From: Arthrobacter sp. DNA4 | GTDB taxonomy: Bacteria; Actinomycetota; Actinomycetes; Actinomycetales; Micrococcaceae | Direction of reading: 5' to 3' | DNA length: 64,000 bases | Assembly: GCF_024362385.1 (NCBI RefSeq) | Contig: NZ_CP101466.1 | Location: 4,030,001 to 4,094,000 of the forward strand | Shown: piece by piece, positions 50,135 to 59,532 of the stretch | How the letters are laid out: every line of letters begins with the position of its first letter | How positions within the stretch are numbered: the first letter of the stretch is position 1 | The notes under the pieces: model-generated | What the model was told of the DNA's origin: nothing | The model's input: only the letters and a program-made list of their open reading frames with translations | Databases searched by the model: none | Position numbers and translations under genes: made by a program

Positions 50135-50631
50135 CGTTCCACCCCCATTTCGTCCAGGATGGTGCGCAGGGCCCGGAGGGCGTAATAGGCGCGGGACTTG
50201 ACGGTACCGCTGGGGATGTTGAGCTGGACCGCGGCCTCGTTGACGGTGAACCTGCGGTAATGAAGGGCCACCAGGACGTCCCGGTGTTCCTTGCTCAGCC
50301 GCAGCAGCGCTTCCTCCATCAGGACCCGGTTGAGCAGCTCGTCAACGCGGCCCATCACCTCGGCGGGGTCGGTAAGGCTGCTTTCCAGCGCCTCGTGCGG
50401 ACGGCGCTGGCTCCGGCGGTAGTTGTCGATCATGATGTTCCTGGCTGTGCGGTACAAGTAACTGCGGAAGCTGCCGTTGATTTCCGGGGCATGCTGCCAG
50501 ACGCGGAGCACGGTTTCCTGGACCACGTCCTCCGCGAGCTGCGGATCCCGGGTGGCGCTGAGCACGAACCGGCGCAGGGCGCTGCCGTGTTCACGGTAGA
50601 TGGCCTCCACCACGTTGTCGTCGAGCGGCAT
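50131..50631 (-). CDS. ECF RNA polymerase sigma factor
   Basis: A 166-residue sigma-70 family ECF protein. Region 2 (VEAIYREHGSALRRFVLSAT, then DPQLAEDVVQETVLRVWQH) binds core polymerase and the -10 element. Region 4 (LSKEHRDVLVALHYRRFTVNEAAV, then LNIPSGTVKSRAYYALRAL) binds the -35 element. I chose ATG 50631 because GGAGGAG precedes it on the minus strand and region 2 starts just after. Its stop overlaps the anti-sigma start. Six repeated CACTGCCC-like motifs occupy the preceding 105 bp. Confidence 0.9.
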   Translation of the reverse strand: MPLDDNVVEAIYREHGSALRRFVLSATRDPQLAEDVVQETVLRVWQHAPEINGSFRSYLYRTARNIMIDNYRRSQRRPHEALESSLTDPAEVMGRVDELLNRVLMEEALLRLSKEHRDVLVALHYRRFTVNEAAVQLNIPSGTVKSRAYYALRALRTILDEMGVER

Positions 50632-50645
50632 CCCGCTCCTCCCGT

Positions 50646-50736
50646 CACTGCCCGTTCCCGCCACTGTCCCGTCCAGACACTGCCCCGCCCAGATCACTGC
50701 CCTGCGCACATCGATGCCCTGGGCACATCAATGCCC
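50646..50736. repeat. Six-copy degenerate repeat with 16-17 bp spacing upstream of an ECF sigma gene
   Basis: The 8-mers CACTGCCC (50646), CACTGTCC (50662), CACTGCCC (50678), CACTGCCC (50695), CGATGCCC (50712) and CAATGCCC (50729) recur at intervals of 16, 16, 17, 17 and 17 bp. The array lies directly upstream of the sigma factor start on the minus strand. It could be an array of operator half-sites or a repeat expansion. It is not a known class to me. Confidence 0.75.
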
Positions 50737-50825
50737 GCGGGGAACGCCACGGCATCTGCGCTCCCGGCTGTTACCACGACAGGGAACAGGAATCGGTTCA
50801 ATCGGACAGCGCCACAGCGTACCTG

Positions 50826-50854
50826 TGAACCATTCTTTACCCGGAGGCGTCGTA
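50826..50854 (+). promoter_or_regulatory. Candidate ECF-type promoter for the lipoprotein gene
   Basis: TGAACC (50826-50831) and CGTCGTA (50848-50854) are separated by 16 bp, which fits the AAC(C) and CGT-type ECF promoter pattern. It lies 82 bp upstream of the lipoprotein ATG. Recognition by the divergent sigma factor is an inference. Confidence 0.45.
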
Positions 50855-50936
50855 GGGGTTAGCGCCCCATGATCCAGAACCGGGCGCCCGGCCGAAGAGG
50901 CACCAGCCAAGAAAGTACACAGCCAAGGAGCACACC

Positions 50937-51488
50937 ATGAAACAGCATCTCGGGGCAGGCCTTGCCATCCTGGCCCTGGCGGCAGCCCTCACCGGTTGCG
51001 GCAGCAACGCCGACACCACCCCGGCGGCCACGGCCCCGGCCACCACCGGCGCGTCCTCCTCCAGTGCCTCCTCCACGGCACCGTCGGGCTCTGCACACTC
51101 ATCGAAGGCAAGTGCCGCCGTCGAGCTTAAGACAGCTTCCTCTCCGGACGGCAGCATCGTCGTGGACGCGAAGGGCATGAGCCTCTACTTCTTCACCAAG
51201 GACACCAAGGACTCCGGCAGCAGCGCCTGCACCGGTTCCTGCCTGGTCCAGTGGCCGCCGCTGACCACCACGTCGGGATCCCCCACCGCAGAGGGCGTGA
51301 CCGGGAAGCTGGGCACCATCACCACGCCTGACGGCAAGAAACAGGTGACCTTGAACGGCATGCCTCTTTACTACTTCGCAAAGGACACCAAGCCGGGCGA
51401 CGTCCTGGGCCAGGGCGTGGGCGGAGTCTGGTACCTGTCCGACCCGTCGGGCGCCACGGTCAAGGCAGCGCCGGCCCAGGGCTACTAG
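50937..51488 (+). CDS. Lipoprotein with secreted-repeat domains (COG4315/PF03640)
   Basis: A 183-residue exported lipoprotein. The signal peptide ends with the lipobox LTGCGS (cysteine near 21), followed by a Ser/Thr/Ala-rich linker. Two related repeats follow (GSIVVDAKGMSLYFFTKDTK and a second with GMPLYYFAKDTKPGDV), characteristic of PF03640. CTGSCLVQWPPL holds two conserved cysteines. The ribosome binding site AAGGAG precedes the ATG. It is divergent from the ECF sigma/anti-sigma pair and has an ECF-like promoter, so it is a probable target. Confidence 0.85.
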   Translation: MKQHLGAGLAILALAAALTGCGSNADTTPAATAPATTGASSSSASSTAPSGSAHSSKASAAVELKTASSPDGSIVVDAKGMSLYFFTKDTKDSGSSACTGSCLVQWPPLTTTSGSPTAEGVTGKLGTITTPDGKKQVTLNGMPLYYFAKDTKPGDVLGQGVGGVWYLSDPSGATVKAAPAQGY

Positions 51489-51536
51489 GCAAAGCTCCGC
51501 GATCCGGGAGAGCTGCAGGACCTGCCAGGGCCTGCC

Positions 51537-52346
51537 CTACTTCAGGGGAACGTCCGGGGTTTTGCCCGGGAGCGGGATCTCGGTAGGCAACGGAACGGGC
51601 AGCTTGGGGCCCTGTTCCAGGCCCTTCCTGACGTCCCCCGACACGTCGGTGGGCAGTGCAGGCTCCGCGGGAACTTCGGCAGGCTTCTGCGTAGCCGTCC
51701 CGTGAGTGGGGGTGTTTCCCTGCCGTGCCGGAACGCCCGACGGCGCCGCGGCGGCAGGTGCAGAGGCGGGCGCGGGTGCCGGTGGGACGGCATCCGCGCT
51801 GCTGGTTGCCGACGGCCGGGGTCCCGCCGGACCGGGTACCGGAGCCGGTTTGGTGTCGTTGCCGGAAGGTGCCGCCGCGGATCCAGTTACGAACGAGGTG
51901 ACGGCATGGTTCAGCTGGGAGATGGAGTCGCGGAAGCCCTGGTCGGAGGCGGCAGCCACTGCGCCGCGGGCAGCGAGCGAGGCAGCCACCGAGAGTGTAG
52001 TGAGCGTGATGCGGCGCTTGGCCCTGCGGCGGGCTGCGAGTTCATCAGCCGGTTTCAGTGGGTTGGGTTGAGCTGGGCTCGGTTGAGCTGCCCCGGCGTC
52101 CGCGGCGGCCCCGGCGGTGGGAAGCACGGTGGTGGCGGTAAGCACACCAACGGGCAGCACGGTGGTGGCGGCAGTTGACGTGCCTGCCATCAGCGCTGCG
52201 ATGTCGGCGGAGGGTGCCGGGGCCTCTGCCGCCAGTGCACGCAGGTTGAGCAGGGCGTCACGGAGCTGGCCGTCGTCGTCCATGCCTGCCTCCAGCAAAA
52301 GCTGGTCGACAGCCCCCTGGTTGCGGGATCCTGCGGTGTCACTCAT
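51537..52346 (-). CDS. Putative membrane anti-sigma-like protein
   Basis: A 269-residue protein encoded in overlap (8 bp) with the upstream ECF sigma factor gene. The N-terminal 100 residues are acidic and Ala-rich. A basic stretch (ARRRAKRRITL) precedes a membrane segment (TTLSVAASLAARGAVAAAS), and the remainder is Pro/Ala-rich and probably extracytoplasmic. It has no zinc motif, so it is not a ZAS anti-sigma factor. Position and topology suggest a non-ZAS anti-sigma factor or a sigma-linked membrane protein. Confidence 0.65.
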   Translation of the reverse strand: MSDTAGSRNQGAVDQLLLEAGMDDDGQLRDALLNLRALAAEAPAPSADIAALMAGTSTAATTVLPVGVLTATTVLPTAGAAADAGAAQPSPAQPNPLKPADELAARRRAKRRITLTTLSVAASLAARGAVAAASDQGFRDSISQLNHAVTSFVTGSAAAPSGNDTKPAPVPGPAGPRPSATSSADAVPPAPAPASAPAAAAPSGVPARQGNTPTHGTATQKPAEVPAEPALPTDVSGDVRKGLEQGPKLPVPLPTEIPLPGKTPDVPLK

Positions 52347-52917
52347 GATGTGCCTGGTTTCTCTTGAGCGTTTGTGCCTTGAGGTTTTGCAGTGCCCGGC
52401 GCTGGAGCTGCTTGATGGCTCCGGCGCTCTTGCCCATGATGGCGGCCACTTGGTCGATGGACAGGTCCGCCACGACGCGAAGGGCCAGGACCTCCTGGTG
52501 TTCTTCGCTGAGCCCTTCCAGCATGGCTTCGGCGCCGGCCGTCAGTTCCACGGCGTGGTCCTCCGCGGACGGCGTGGTCCGGCCGTCATGCTGGGGGTCG
52601 TACGGTGTGAGCTGCGGCCTGCGCTCCACCCGTCGGTAGTGGTCCACCATGCGCGCGTGGGCAATTGAGAAGATCAGCGATTTGGCGCCCTGCAGGCCGC
52701 CCGTGAGCGTGCCGATCCTGGAGTGGAAGGCCAGAAAGACGTCCTGGGTAACGGCCTCGGGGTCATCGAGTCCGCGCGCCTTGAGGTACCCGTGGACCGG
52801 GCCCGCGAAGGTTCGATAGGCAGCAGCGAACAACACGGCCGGATCAGTTCCGGCTGCGTTGTCGAATATGTCGATCTCTTCTTGGGCCAAAGTGTCCAGC
52901 ACCAGCGGCTCCTCCAT
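52339..52917 (-). CDS. ECF RNA polymerase sigma factor (second locus)
   Basis: A 192-residue ECF sigma factor. It has region 2 (LFAAAYRTFAGPVHGYLKARG, then PEAVTQDVFLAFHSRIGTL) and region 4 (LSEEHQEVLALRVVADLSIDQVAAIM followed by GKSAGAIKQLQRRAL). I chose ATG 52917 (MEEPLVLD) because longer frames add a low-complexity tail. It overlaps the anti-sigma-like gene by 8 bp. The gene for an Ala-rich secreted protein lies upstream, possibly as part of its regulon. Confidence 0.88.
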   Translation of the reverse strand: MEEPLVLDTLAQEEIDIFDNAAGTDPAVLFAAAYRTFAGPVHGYLKARGLDDPEAVTQDVFLAFHSRIGTLTGGLQGAKSLIFSIAHARMVDHYRRVERRPQLTPYDPQHDGRTTPSAEDHAVELTAGAEAMLEGLSEEHQEVLALRVVADLSIDQVAAIMGKSAGAIKQLQRRALQNLKAQTLKRNQAHHE

Positions 52918-53088
52918 CCCGGGGCCCGGGCTTGCGCCTGGTCCCGGTTTCCGGTTCGGACTGCCAGTTCCCGTGGTATTCCGGCTGCCTTTTTGCGGGT
53001 TTGCCAGGGGCGCTCTTCCAAAGGTGCGCGCCCCCGCCCGGCTGCCCGGACTGCGGCCGCAACCGCAGTCCAGACTAGCCAATGAGCC

Positions 53089-53799
53089 TTAGCGGGCCGA
53101 AACCGACGGCGTGTGGATGGTGTTGCCACCCACGGCGGGAACGGCAGGAACAGCAGGAACGGTGTTGGCGCCGTCGACGCCCGGGACGGCCGGAACGGCG
53201 GGCACTGCAGGAGCGGACGGAACGGCGGGGATCTCCGGCTTTGCGGCGTCAACGGACACGGAACCCTTGGTTCCGGCACTGGCCTTGGCTGCGGCGTCGG
53301 CCTTGGCCACGACGTCGGTGCAGTAGCTCTTGATGTTCGCCTCACCCTGTGCCGCGATGGACAGCGAGGAGAACGCCTTGGAGGAAGCGTCCAGGCCGCC
53401 GTGGGTGAAGGCGGTGCACAGGCCCAGGGCGGCGGGACCGGCTGCATCAACGGCGGTGTTGGCCGTGGCGGACCCGGTTGCGTCGGCGCCGGCCTTTTCG
53501 TCAGATGCCTCAGCGGACGCGGAAGCCTTGGCTGTGGCCTCTGCGGTGGCGTCGGCGCTCTTCACGGCGTCGATGACTGCAGCGGTGGCGGAGGGGGCAG
53601 GGGTGGCCTGCGCGTCAGCCGCTGCTTCGGCGGCGAGCTTGGGGGCGGGTGCACCGAAAAGTTCGTGGGCGGTCTGCTGGGCCTGGGCGGGAAGGACACC
53701 GGAGACGGCGGCGGCACCGGTTCCTCCTACTGCCAGGGTTCCGGCGGCCAGGACTCCGGCGGCGACTTTGCTGGTGGCGAGAACGGTGAACACAGACAT
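53089..53799 (-). CDS. Ala/Pro-rich secreted protein of unknown function
   Basis: A 236-residue protein with an N-terminal hydrophobic region (residues about 10-35, ending near LPAQAQQTA), likely a signal peptide. The body is Ala-rich with two conserved cysteines (GLCTAFTH, SYCTDVV). The C-terminal tail is repetitive PAVPAVP. It sits upstream of the second ECF sigma factor on the same strand, so it may be its target or an extracytoplasmic sensor. No family recognised. Confidence 0.7.
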   Translation of the reverse strand: MSVFTVLATSKVAAGVLAAGTLAVGGTGAAAVSGVLPAQAQQTAHELFGAPAPKLAAEAAADAQATPAPSATAAVIDAVKSADATAEATAKASASAEASDEKAGADATGSATANTAVDAAGPAALGLCTAFTHGGLDASSKAFSSLSIAAQGEANIKSYCTDVVAKADAAAKASAGTKGSVSVDAAKPEIPAVPSAPAVPAVPAVPGVDGANTVPAVPAVPAVGGNTIHTPSVSAR

Positions 53800-53964
53800 T
53801 TACTTCTCCAAAACCTAGACAACACATCGGACTGGGCCCGCCGGGCGGACCCATCACTGACTACATCGCCTGCGGTTGCGGAAAGGTTACGGGTGTTTGG
53901 AAATTTCTTTTTCTGCCTTCAAATCGCTGGAAGCGTTCCGGATCGCCGGTCCGCTCCGGCTGTT

Positions 53965-54576
53965 TCACGGCGCTCCGGCGATCCGCAGAGCTGAGGCACC
54001 GGCTGCTTTACGTTCGGCCAAGTCAGGAACCATGGCAGCGAGCCGCTGGATGTAGGGGCCCACTTCCTCGTCGTCCAGCACCAGCAGGTCCGGCTGGCCA
54101 CGCAGCCACCGGGCATTGAGGGCTGTGATGTTCTCGTGCTCCAGCAGTTCCTCGAACTCGCCGTCAAGCTCCCCGACCCGGAGGAGGGCGCCGGCACTGG
54201 ACCCGCTGTCACCGGCACCGCCGGCCAGGTAGGACGCTTCGGTTCCGGCGGTCAGCACGCCGTAGGCCTCCGCGGCCCGGTTAAACAGGTCCAGGTGCGC
54301 GGTGGCCCCCATCCCTGCCATGCCTTCGCGGACCAGCGGGTCGGTGGCGATCCGGCCGCCCGCCATGACGGCGTACTGCGCGAAGCCGCCCTCCAGCGCC
54401 TGCGACAGGTAGAAGTCCACCAGGCAGCTTCGGACGGCCACCGGAGACATGTCTTCCAGCCGCAGCGTGGCCCTGCGCATCGCATCGATGATGGCCGCGT
54501 TGGCCTCCACCACCTCCTCGTCCCTGCCTCCGATACTGCTGCTGGTCAGGACGACGGGCTGGGGCGTGATGGTCAT
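53965..54576 (-). CDS. DUF4375 (DMP19-like) protein
   Basis: A 203-residue acidic protein. It has VEANAAIIDAMRRATLRLED, VDFYLSQALEGGFAQYAVM and LDLFNRAAEAYGVLTAG, the DMP19/DUF4375 signature. Relatives are described as DNA-mimic or immunity-type proteins, but function here is unknown. It is not paired with a toxin gene. The direction is opposite to the helicase downstream. Confidence 0.7.
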   Translation of the reverse strand: MTITPQPVVLTSSSIGGRDEEVVEANAAIIDAMRRATLRLEDMSPVAVRSCLVDFYLSQALEGGFAQYAVMAGGRIATDPLVREGMAGMGATAHLDLFNRAAEAYGVLTAGTEASYLAGGAGDSGSSAGALLRVGELDGEFEELLEHENITALNARWLRGQPDLLVLDDEEVGPYIQRLAAMVPDLAERKAAGASALRIAGAP

Positions 54577-54732
54577 GGCAATCCTTGCTCGGCGGGGGCG
54601 GTGCTCCGGACGCTTTCACGCTACGACGGCCGGTTCACGCCAGCATCGGGAAGGAAATGAACGTCGAGCGAAGTTTTCGGGACCACCAGGGCAGGCAGCC
54701 GGCGGCATGGGGGTGCCGCCCGTCGAACTAAG

Positions 54733-57700
54733 ATGGATCAGATAACCACCCACCGGACCCGGCTCCGCCGTGGCCTGCCGAAAGTAGCGCTCACCATGCC
54801 ATCCCAACCGGACGAAAGTGCGGACCTGGCAATACAGACACCCGCCATCAACGACCGCTCGCTGGCGGCCGGGCTGGCGTATGCCATGGCAAGCAGGGTC
54901 TCCGGCATATCGTTCGACGGCGGCACGGGGCTCATGCTGGGAAAGGTCCGGGGCGGCGCGGAAGTTCCCTACTCCACCACGGCCAAGCTGGTCCGGAAGG
55001 CCGGCGGCTGGAGCTGCACCGTGGGCGTCTGCAGCTGCCCCGTCCGCAAGGACTGCAAGCACGTCGCGGCCCTGCTGTTCGCGGCCGAGGACAACCCCTC
55101 CATCCGGATGCAGCTGCTGGCACCGTCCACCTCCACGCAGGTATCCCGTGCACCGTCCGCGGCCCTCCCGGACTGGGAGCAGGCCCTCAGTCCGCTGATC
55201 TCCCAGCCCGGTTCCGCCCCCTCCACCAGCGGGGTTCCCCTGGCCCTGCAGTTCGAGGTGGAGGAACCACCGCCGCACTTTTCCTACACAGGCCGCCGGG
55301 ACCCGGTTCGCGGCGTCCGGCAGCTCAAGGTCCGCCCCGTCATCATGGGCGCCAAGGGCAAGTGGATCCGCGGTGACGTTTCCTGGAACACCCTGAGTTA
55401 CCTGAACTTCCGGCGCGAATCGAACCAGGCGCACGTGGAATGGCTGCAGGAGTTCCTGGTAAGCCATTCCTCCTCCGCCAGCCGGATGCACAACTCCGCC
55501 GGCCTGTGGCTGGGCCTGAACTCCTACGCCGGCAAGAACCTGTGGAGCCTGCTGTCCGATGCCCGGAAGATCGGGCTCGCCCTGGTCCACTCGCGCGGCA
55601 CCGAGCCGGTACGGGTGGCCGAGTCCCCTGCCGCCGTCGGACTTTCCCTCAGCCGGTACGGCACCCCCGTGGCTGAGCCGTCCAGCGTGAAAGGCGGCGC
55701 CGCCCGGCGCCAATGCAGAGGCGTCCGACGGCGGCCTGGAGCTTTCGCCCACCATCACCGTTGACGGGGCCGAGGTTGATCCGGCGGCGGTGGGCACCAT
55801 CGGCAGGCCCGCGCACGGCCTCTTCTTCACGGCCGGGGAAGCCGCCCTGCCCGGCGTCCCCGACCCAGACGGCATCATTACGCTGGCGCCGCTGGAAAAC
55901 GGGCTGAGCGAGGAGCTGCTGGCGTTCGTCACCGCGGGAAGCATGCTGCACATCCCGGCCCGGGACGAGTCGCGGTTCCTGACGGGCTTCTACCCCAAGC
56001 TCAAGCAGACCGCCCGGGTGACAACCCGCGATGAGTCCGTGGAACTGCCCGAACTGGCCGTCCCCACCCTCTCTCTGCTGGCCAACTACGGCGCGGACCA
56101 TCGGGTGCGGCTGCACTGGGAGTGGCACTACAAAACCGGCAAGCTGGTCACCGCGCAGCCACTGTGGCGCCACCCCGGCGACCACGGCTACCGCGACGAC
56201 ACCGCCGAGGCCCGCATCCTGGAAGGGATCGGCCACCCCTGGGATGTGGTGGCCGCCCTGGGCGAATCGGCGACGGGCGGCTGGGGCACTCCCCGGCTGG
56301 CGGCGTCCGCCGAGCTGACCGGCCTGGACACGCTGGCCTTCACCGAGGACGTGCTGCCGCGGCTGCGGGAAGCCCTGGACGTGGACGTGGAGACAGTGGG
56401 CGACATCGCCGACTACCGCGAGGCCGAGGAAGCGCCGGTGGTGTCGATCTCCACCAAGGCCACCGAACAGCGTGACTGGTTCGACCTGGGCATCCAGATA
56501 TCACTGGAGGGCCAGCCCGTGTCCTTCGCCGCTGTCTTCTCGGCCCTCGCCGCCGGTCAGACCAAGATGCTGCTGCCCAGCGGCGCCTACTTCTCCCTGG
56601 ACCTGCCGGAGCTGCACCAGCTGCGGGCTTTGATCGAGGAAGCCAGGTCGCTGCAGGACAACAAGGACGCGCCGCTGCAGATCAGCAGGTTCCAGGCCGG
56701 GCTGTGGGATGAACTGGCGCAGCTGGGGATCGTTGACGAACAGGCCGCCGCCTGGCGGTCCGCGGTGGGCGGACTCCTGGAGGGCGGCACGGACGGGCTG
56801 CCGCTGCCGTCGTCCCTGAACGCCGAGCTGCGACCGTACCAGCTGGAGGGCTATAACTGGCTCAGCTTCCTGTACAAGCACGGACTGGGCGGCATCCTGG
56901 CCGACGACATGGGCCTGGGCAAGACCGTGCAGGCGCTGGCCCTGATGTGCGCGGCGAAGGAGCTGGCCGTCGCGGCTGCTGCGTCCCTGGAGACGCCCGA
57001 CGCCGGTGCCGCCGCGGACCCTGGAAACCGGCCCGCCGCCGTCGCACCCTTCCTGGTGGTGGCCCCCACCAGCGTGGTGGGCAACTGGGCCCTCGAAGCC
57101 GCCCGCTTTGCCCCCGGGCTGACCGTGCGGACGGTCGGCGAGACCTTCGCCAAGAGCGGCCAGGGCGTGGCGGAGGCCCTGGGCGGGGCAGATATCGTGA
57201 TCACGTCCTACGCCCTGTTCCGGATTGACTATGACGCCTACGCCTCGCGTACCTGGAACGGGCTGGTGCTGGACGAGGCGCAGTTCGTGAAGAACCACCA
57301 GTCCAAGGCCTACCAGTGCGCGCGCAAGCTGCCGGCCGCGTTCAAGCTTGCCATCACGGGCACGCCGCTGGAGAACAACCTGATGGAGTTCTGGGCGCTG
57401 ACGTCCATCGTGGCGCCGGGCCTGTTCTCCAGCCCCAAGCGCTTCGCCGAGTACTACCAGAAGCCGGTGGAGAAGAACGGCGACAAGGGGCAACTGGAGA
57501 AGCTCCGGCGCCGGGTCCGGCCGCTGATGATGCGCCGCACCAAGGACCAGGTGATCAAGGACCTGCCGCCCAAACAGGAACAGATCCTGGAAGTGGTGCT
57601 GAATCCGCGGCACCAGAAGGTTTACCAGACGCACCTGCAGCGCGAACGGCAGAAGATCCTCGGGCTGATCGAGGACGTCAACAAGAACCGGTTCACCATT

Positions 57701-58282
57701 TTCCAGTCGCTGACCCTGCTGCGGCAGCTCAGCCTGGACGTGTCGCTGGTGGACCCTTCCCTGTCCGCGGTGCGGTCCTCCAAGCTGGATGTGCTGTTCG
57801 AGCAGCTCGAAGACCTGGTGGCCGAGGGGCACCGGGCACTGATCTTCAGCCAGTTCACCGGCTTCCTGGGCAAGGTGCGGGAGCGGCTGGACGAGGAAGA
57901 GATCGAGTACTGCTACCTCGACGGCGGCACCAGGAACCGCGCCGACGTGGTCAGCGAGTTCAAGAACGGCAGCGCGCCCGTGTTCCTGATTTCGCTCAAG
58001 GCCGGCGGGTTCGGCCTGAACCTCACCGAGGCCGACTACGTCTTCCTGCTCGATCCATGGTGGAACCCGGCGTCCGAAGCCCAGGCCGTGGACCGGACCC
58101 ACCGCATTGGGCAGGCCCGGAACGTGATGGTGTACCGGCTCGTGGCCAAGGACACCATCGAGGAGAAGGTCATGGCGCTGAAGACCCGGAAGTCGCAGCT
58201 GTTCGCTGACGTCATGGAAGGCGACGCCCTGGCCGGCGGAGCCATCACGGCGGAAGACCTGGCGGGGCTGTTCAAGGAGTAG
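54733..58282 (+). pseudogene. SNF2-type DEAD/DEAH helicase gene split by a one-base frameshift
   Basis: Two frames together make one SNF2 helicase of about 1180 residues. The first (54733-55764) has a SWIM zinc-finger (CSCPVRKDCKHVAALLFA) near residues 99-116. The second (in frame from about 55709, with GTG 55790 as its first start) carries Walker A ADDMGLGKTVQALAL, DEAQFVKN and GGFGLNLTEADYVFLLDPWW with ending motif AVDRTHRIGQ. The change from the first frame to the second occurs in a GC-rich stretch at about 55690-55711. Deleting one C there restores AAGANAEASDGG and a continuous protein. It may be a real frameshift mutation, a sequencing error in a GC-rich run, or programmed frameshifting. 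Confidence 0.88.
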
Positions 58283-58347
58283 GGCCCTCCGCCGGGGCTC
58301 AACGTCTAAGCTGGTGCCCAACGCAAAACTACAACGTTGGAGAAACA

Positions 58348-59379
58348 TTGCCGCACCAGCTGCCCGTCACGGAAAATCCTGCAGCACCGCCCCTGGTGCC
58401 GCTGCGCCCGGACGCATTCGCCACCCCGTACCGGGACCCCGTGTGGGACGGCCCCACCGACCCCGTCCTGGTGGCTGACCACCTCACAGGCGGCTGGGTG
58501 CTCTTCTACACCCAGCGCCGCGCCACCCTTCCGGGGCTGACGGGGGTGGAATGGGTGCACGGGACCGGCATCGGCGTCGCCAAATCGTCCGACGGCGGCA
58601 CCACCTGGCGCTACCACGGCACCGCGAACGGACTCGTCCCGCCCGGAACGGAACTTCCGGCAACCCTCTGGGCGCCCGACGTCGTCCGTATTGGCGACCG
58701 ATGGATCATGTACGTGACCGTCCTGGGCGGCAGGCGCACGGACTGGACCGGGACGGCGGAAATCGTCCAGTTCGCCAGCACGGATTTGGAGAAGTGGGAG
58801 TACCTGGGCCGGATCGACCTGGACTCCCCCCGGGTCATCGACGCCGCAGTAGCCCGGTGCGGTGACGGCCGGTACCGCCTCTGGTACAAGGACGAGGCCC
58901 GCGGCTCCAACACCTGCAGCGCGGTCAGCGACACTCCGGAGGACCCGTCGTCGTGGAAGCCCGAAGGTGTGGCAATCCCCGGGCGCCCGCACGAGGGACC
59001 CAAGGTCTTCCGGCTGGGCGGCAGCTACTGGATGATCGTGGACGAGTGGCGGGGCCAGGCGGTCTACCGTTCCGAAGACGCAACGGGCCGTTGGGTCCGG
59101 CAGGAGCACCGTGGCGGCCTGATCCTCACGGCACCGGAATCGGTGGACGGAAGGCCCGTCGTCGGACGCCACGCGGACGTGGTGCCCCTGACGGAACGGG
59201 CGCCCGGCGAAATGTCCGACGGCGACGCGAGGCGTGCGCTGCTGGTCTACTTCACGCACCCGTACTGGGACGGCGAGGACATCGACACGATGGCACCGGA
59301 CCCGCGCACCCGCCTCAGCCACGTCCGGGCGGCAGTACTGGAAGTGCGGGACGGCGTCCTGGTGTGCGTGGAACACTGA
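58348..59379 (+). CDS. Glycoside hydrolase family 43/32-like five-bladed propeller protein
   Basis: A 343-residue protein without a signal peptide. The catalytic-fold signatures are YRDPVWDGPTDPVLV, WAPDVVRIGDRWIMYVT and the later FRLGGSYWMIVDEW and HPYWDGED, consistent with a five-bladed beta-propeller of the GH43/GH32 clan. It resembles bacterial beta-xylosidase/arabinanase-like cytosolic enzymes. The TTG start follows TTGGAGA. No transporter or regulator of a sugar system is adjacent except the oxidoreductase/ThuA pair further downstream. Substrate not determined. Confidence 0.72.
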   Translation: MPHQLPVTENPAAPPLVPLRPDAFATPYRDPVWDGPTDPVLVADHLTGGWVLFYTQRRATLPGLTGVEWVHGTGIGVAKSSDGGTTWRYHGTANGLVPPGTELPATLWAPDVVRIGDRWIMYVTVLGGRRTDWTGTAEIVQFASTDLEKWEYLGRIDLDSPRVIDAAVARCGDGRYRLWYKDEARGSNTCSAVSDTPEDPSSWKPEGVAIPGRPHEGPKVFRLGGSYWMIVDEWRGQAVYRSEDATGRWVRQEHRGGLILTAPESVDGRPVVGRHADVVPLTERAPGEMSDGDARRALLVYFTHPYWDGEDIDTMAPDPRTRLSHVRAAVLEVRDGVLVCVEH

Positions 59380-59410
59380 CCACTGCACAGAGCAGCTGCC
59401 GGCACGGAGA

Positions 59411-59470
59411 AGGGCCAAACCCTGGAACTATAAGCCGGCGGCTGCCGGCACCGGTCCAAGGTTTGGCCCT
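59411..59470. terminator. Bidirectional terminator between glycosidase-like gene and amtB
   Basis: AGGGCCAAACCCTGG (59411-59425) pairs with CCAAGGTTTGGCCCT (59456-59470), with an inner GCCGGC/GCCGGC pair. It lies between converging genes. Confidence 0.75.
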
Positions 59471-59532
59471 GACTCGTGCATTCGGGGCGGGCCCAGCGTG
59501 TGCTGGGGCCGCCGGAAGGGGACCTGCCGAAG

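Noticed and set aside
55790..58282. The SNF2 domain as an independent gene starting at GTG 55790
   Set aside because: The same frame is open further upstream and encodes a natural continuation of the preceding frame; no ribosome binding site precedes 55790. A split gene explains it better.
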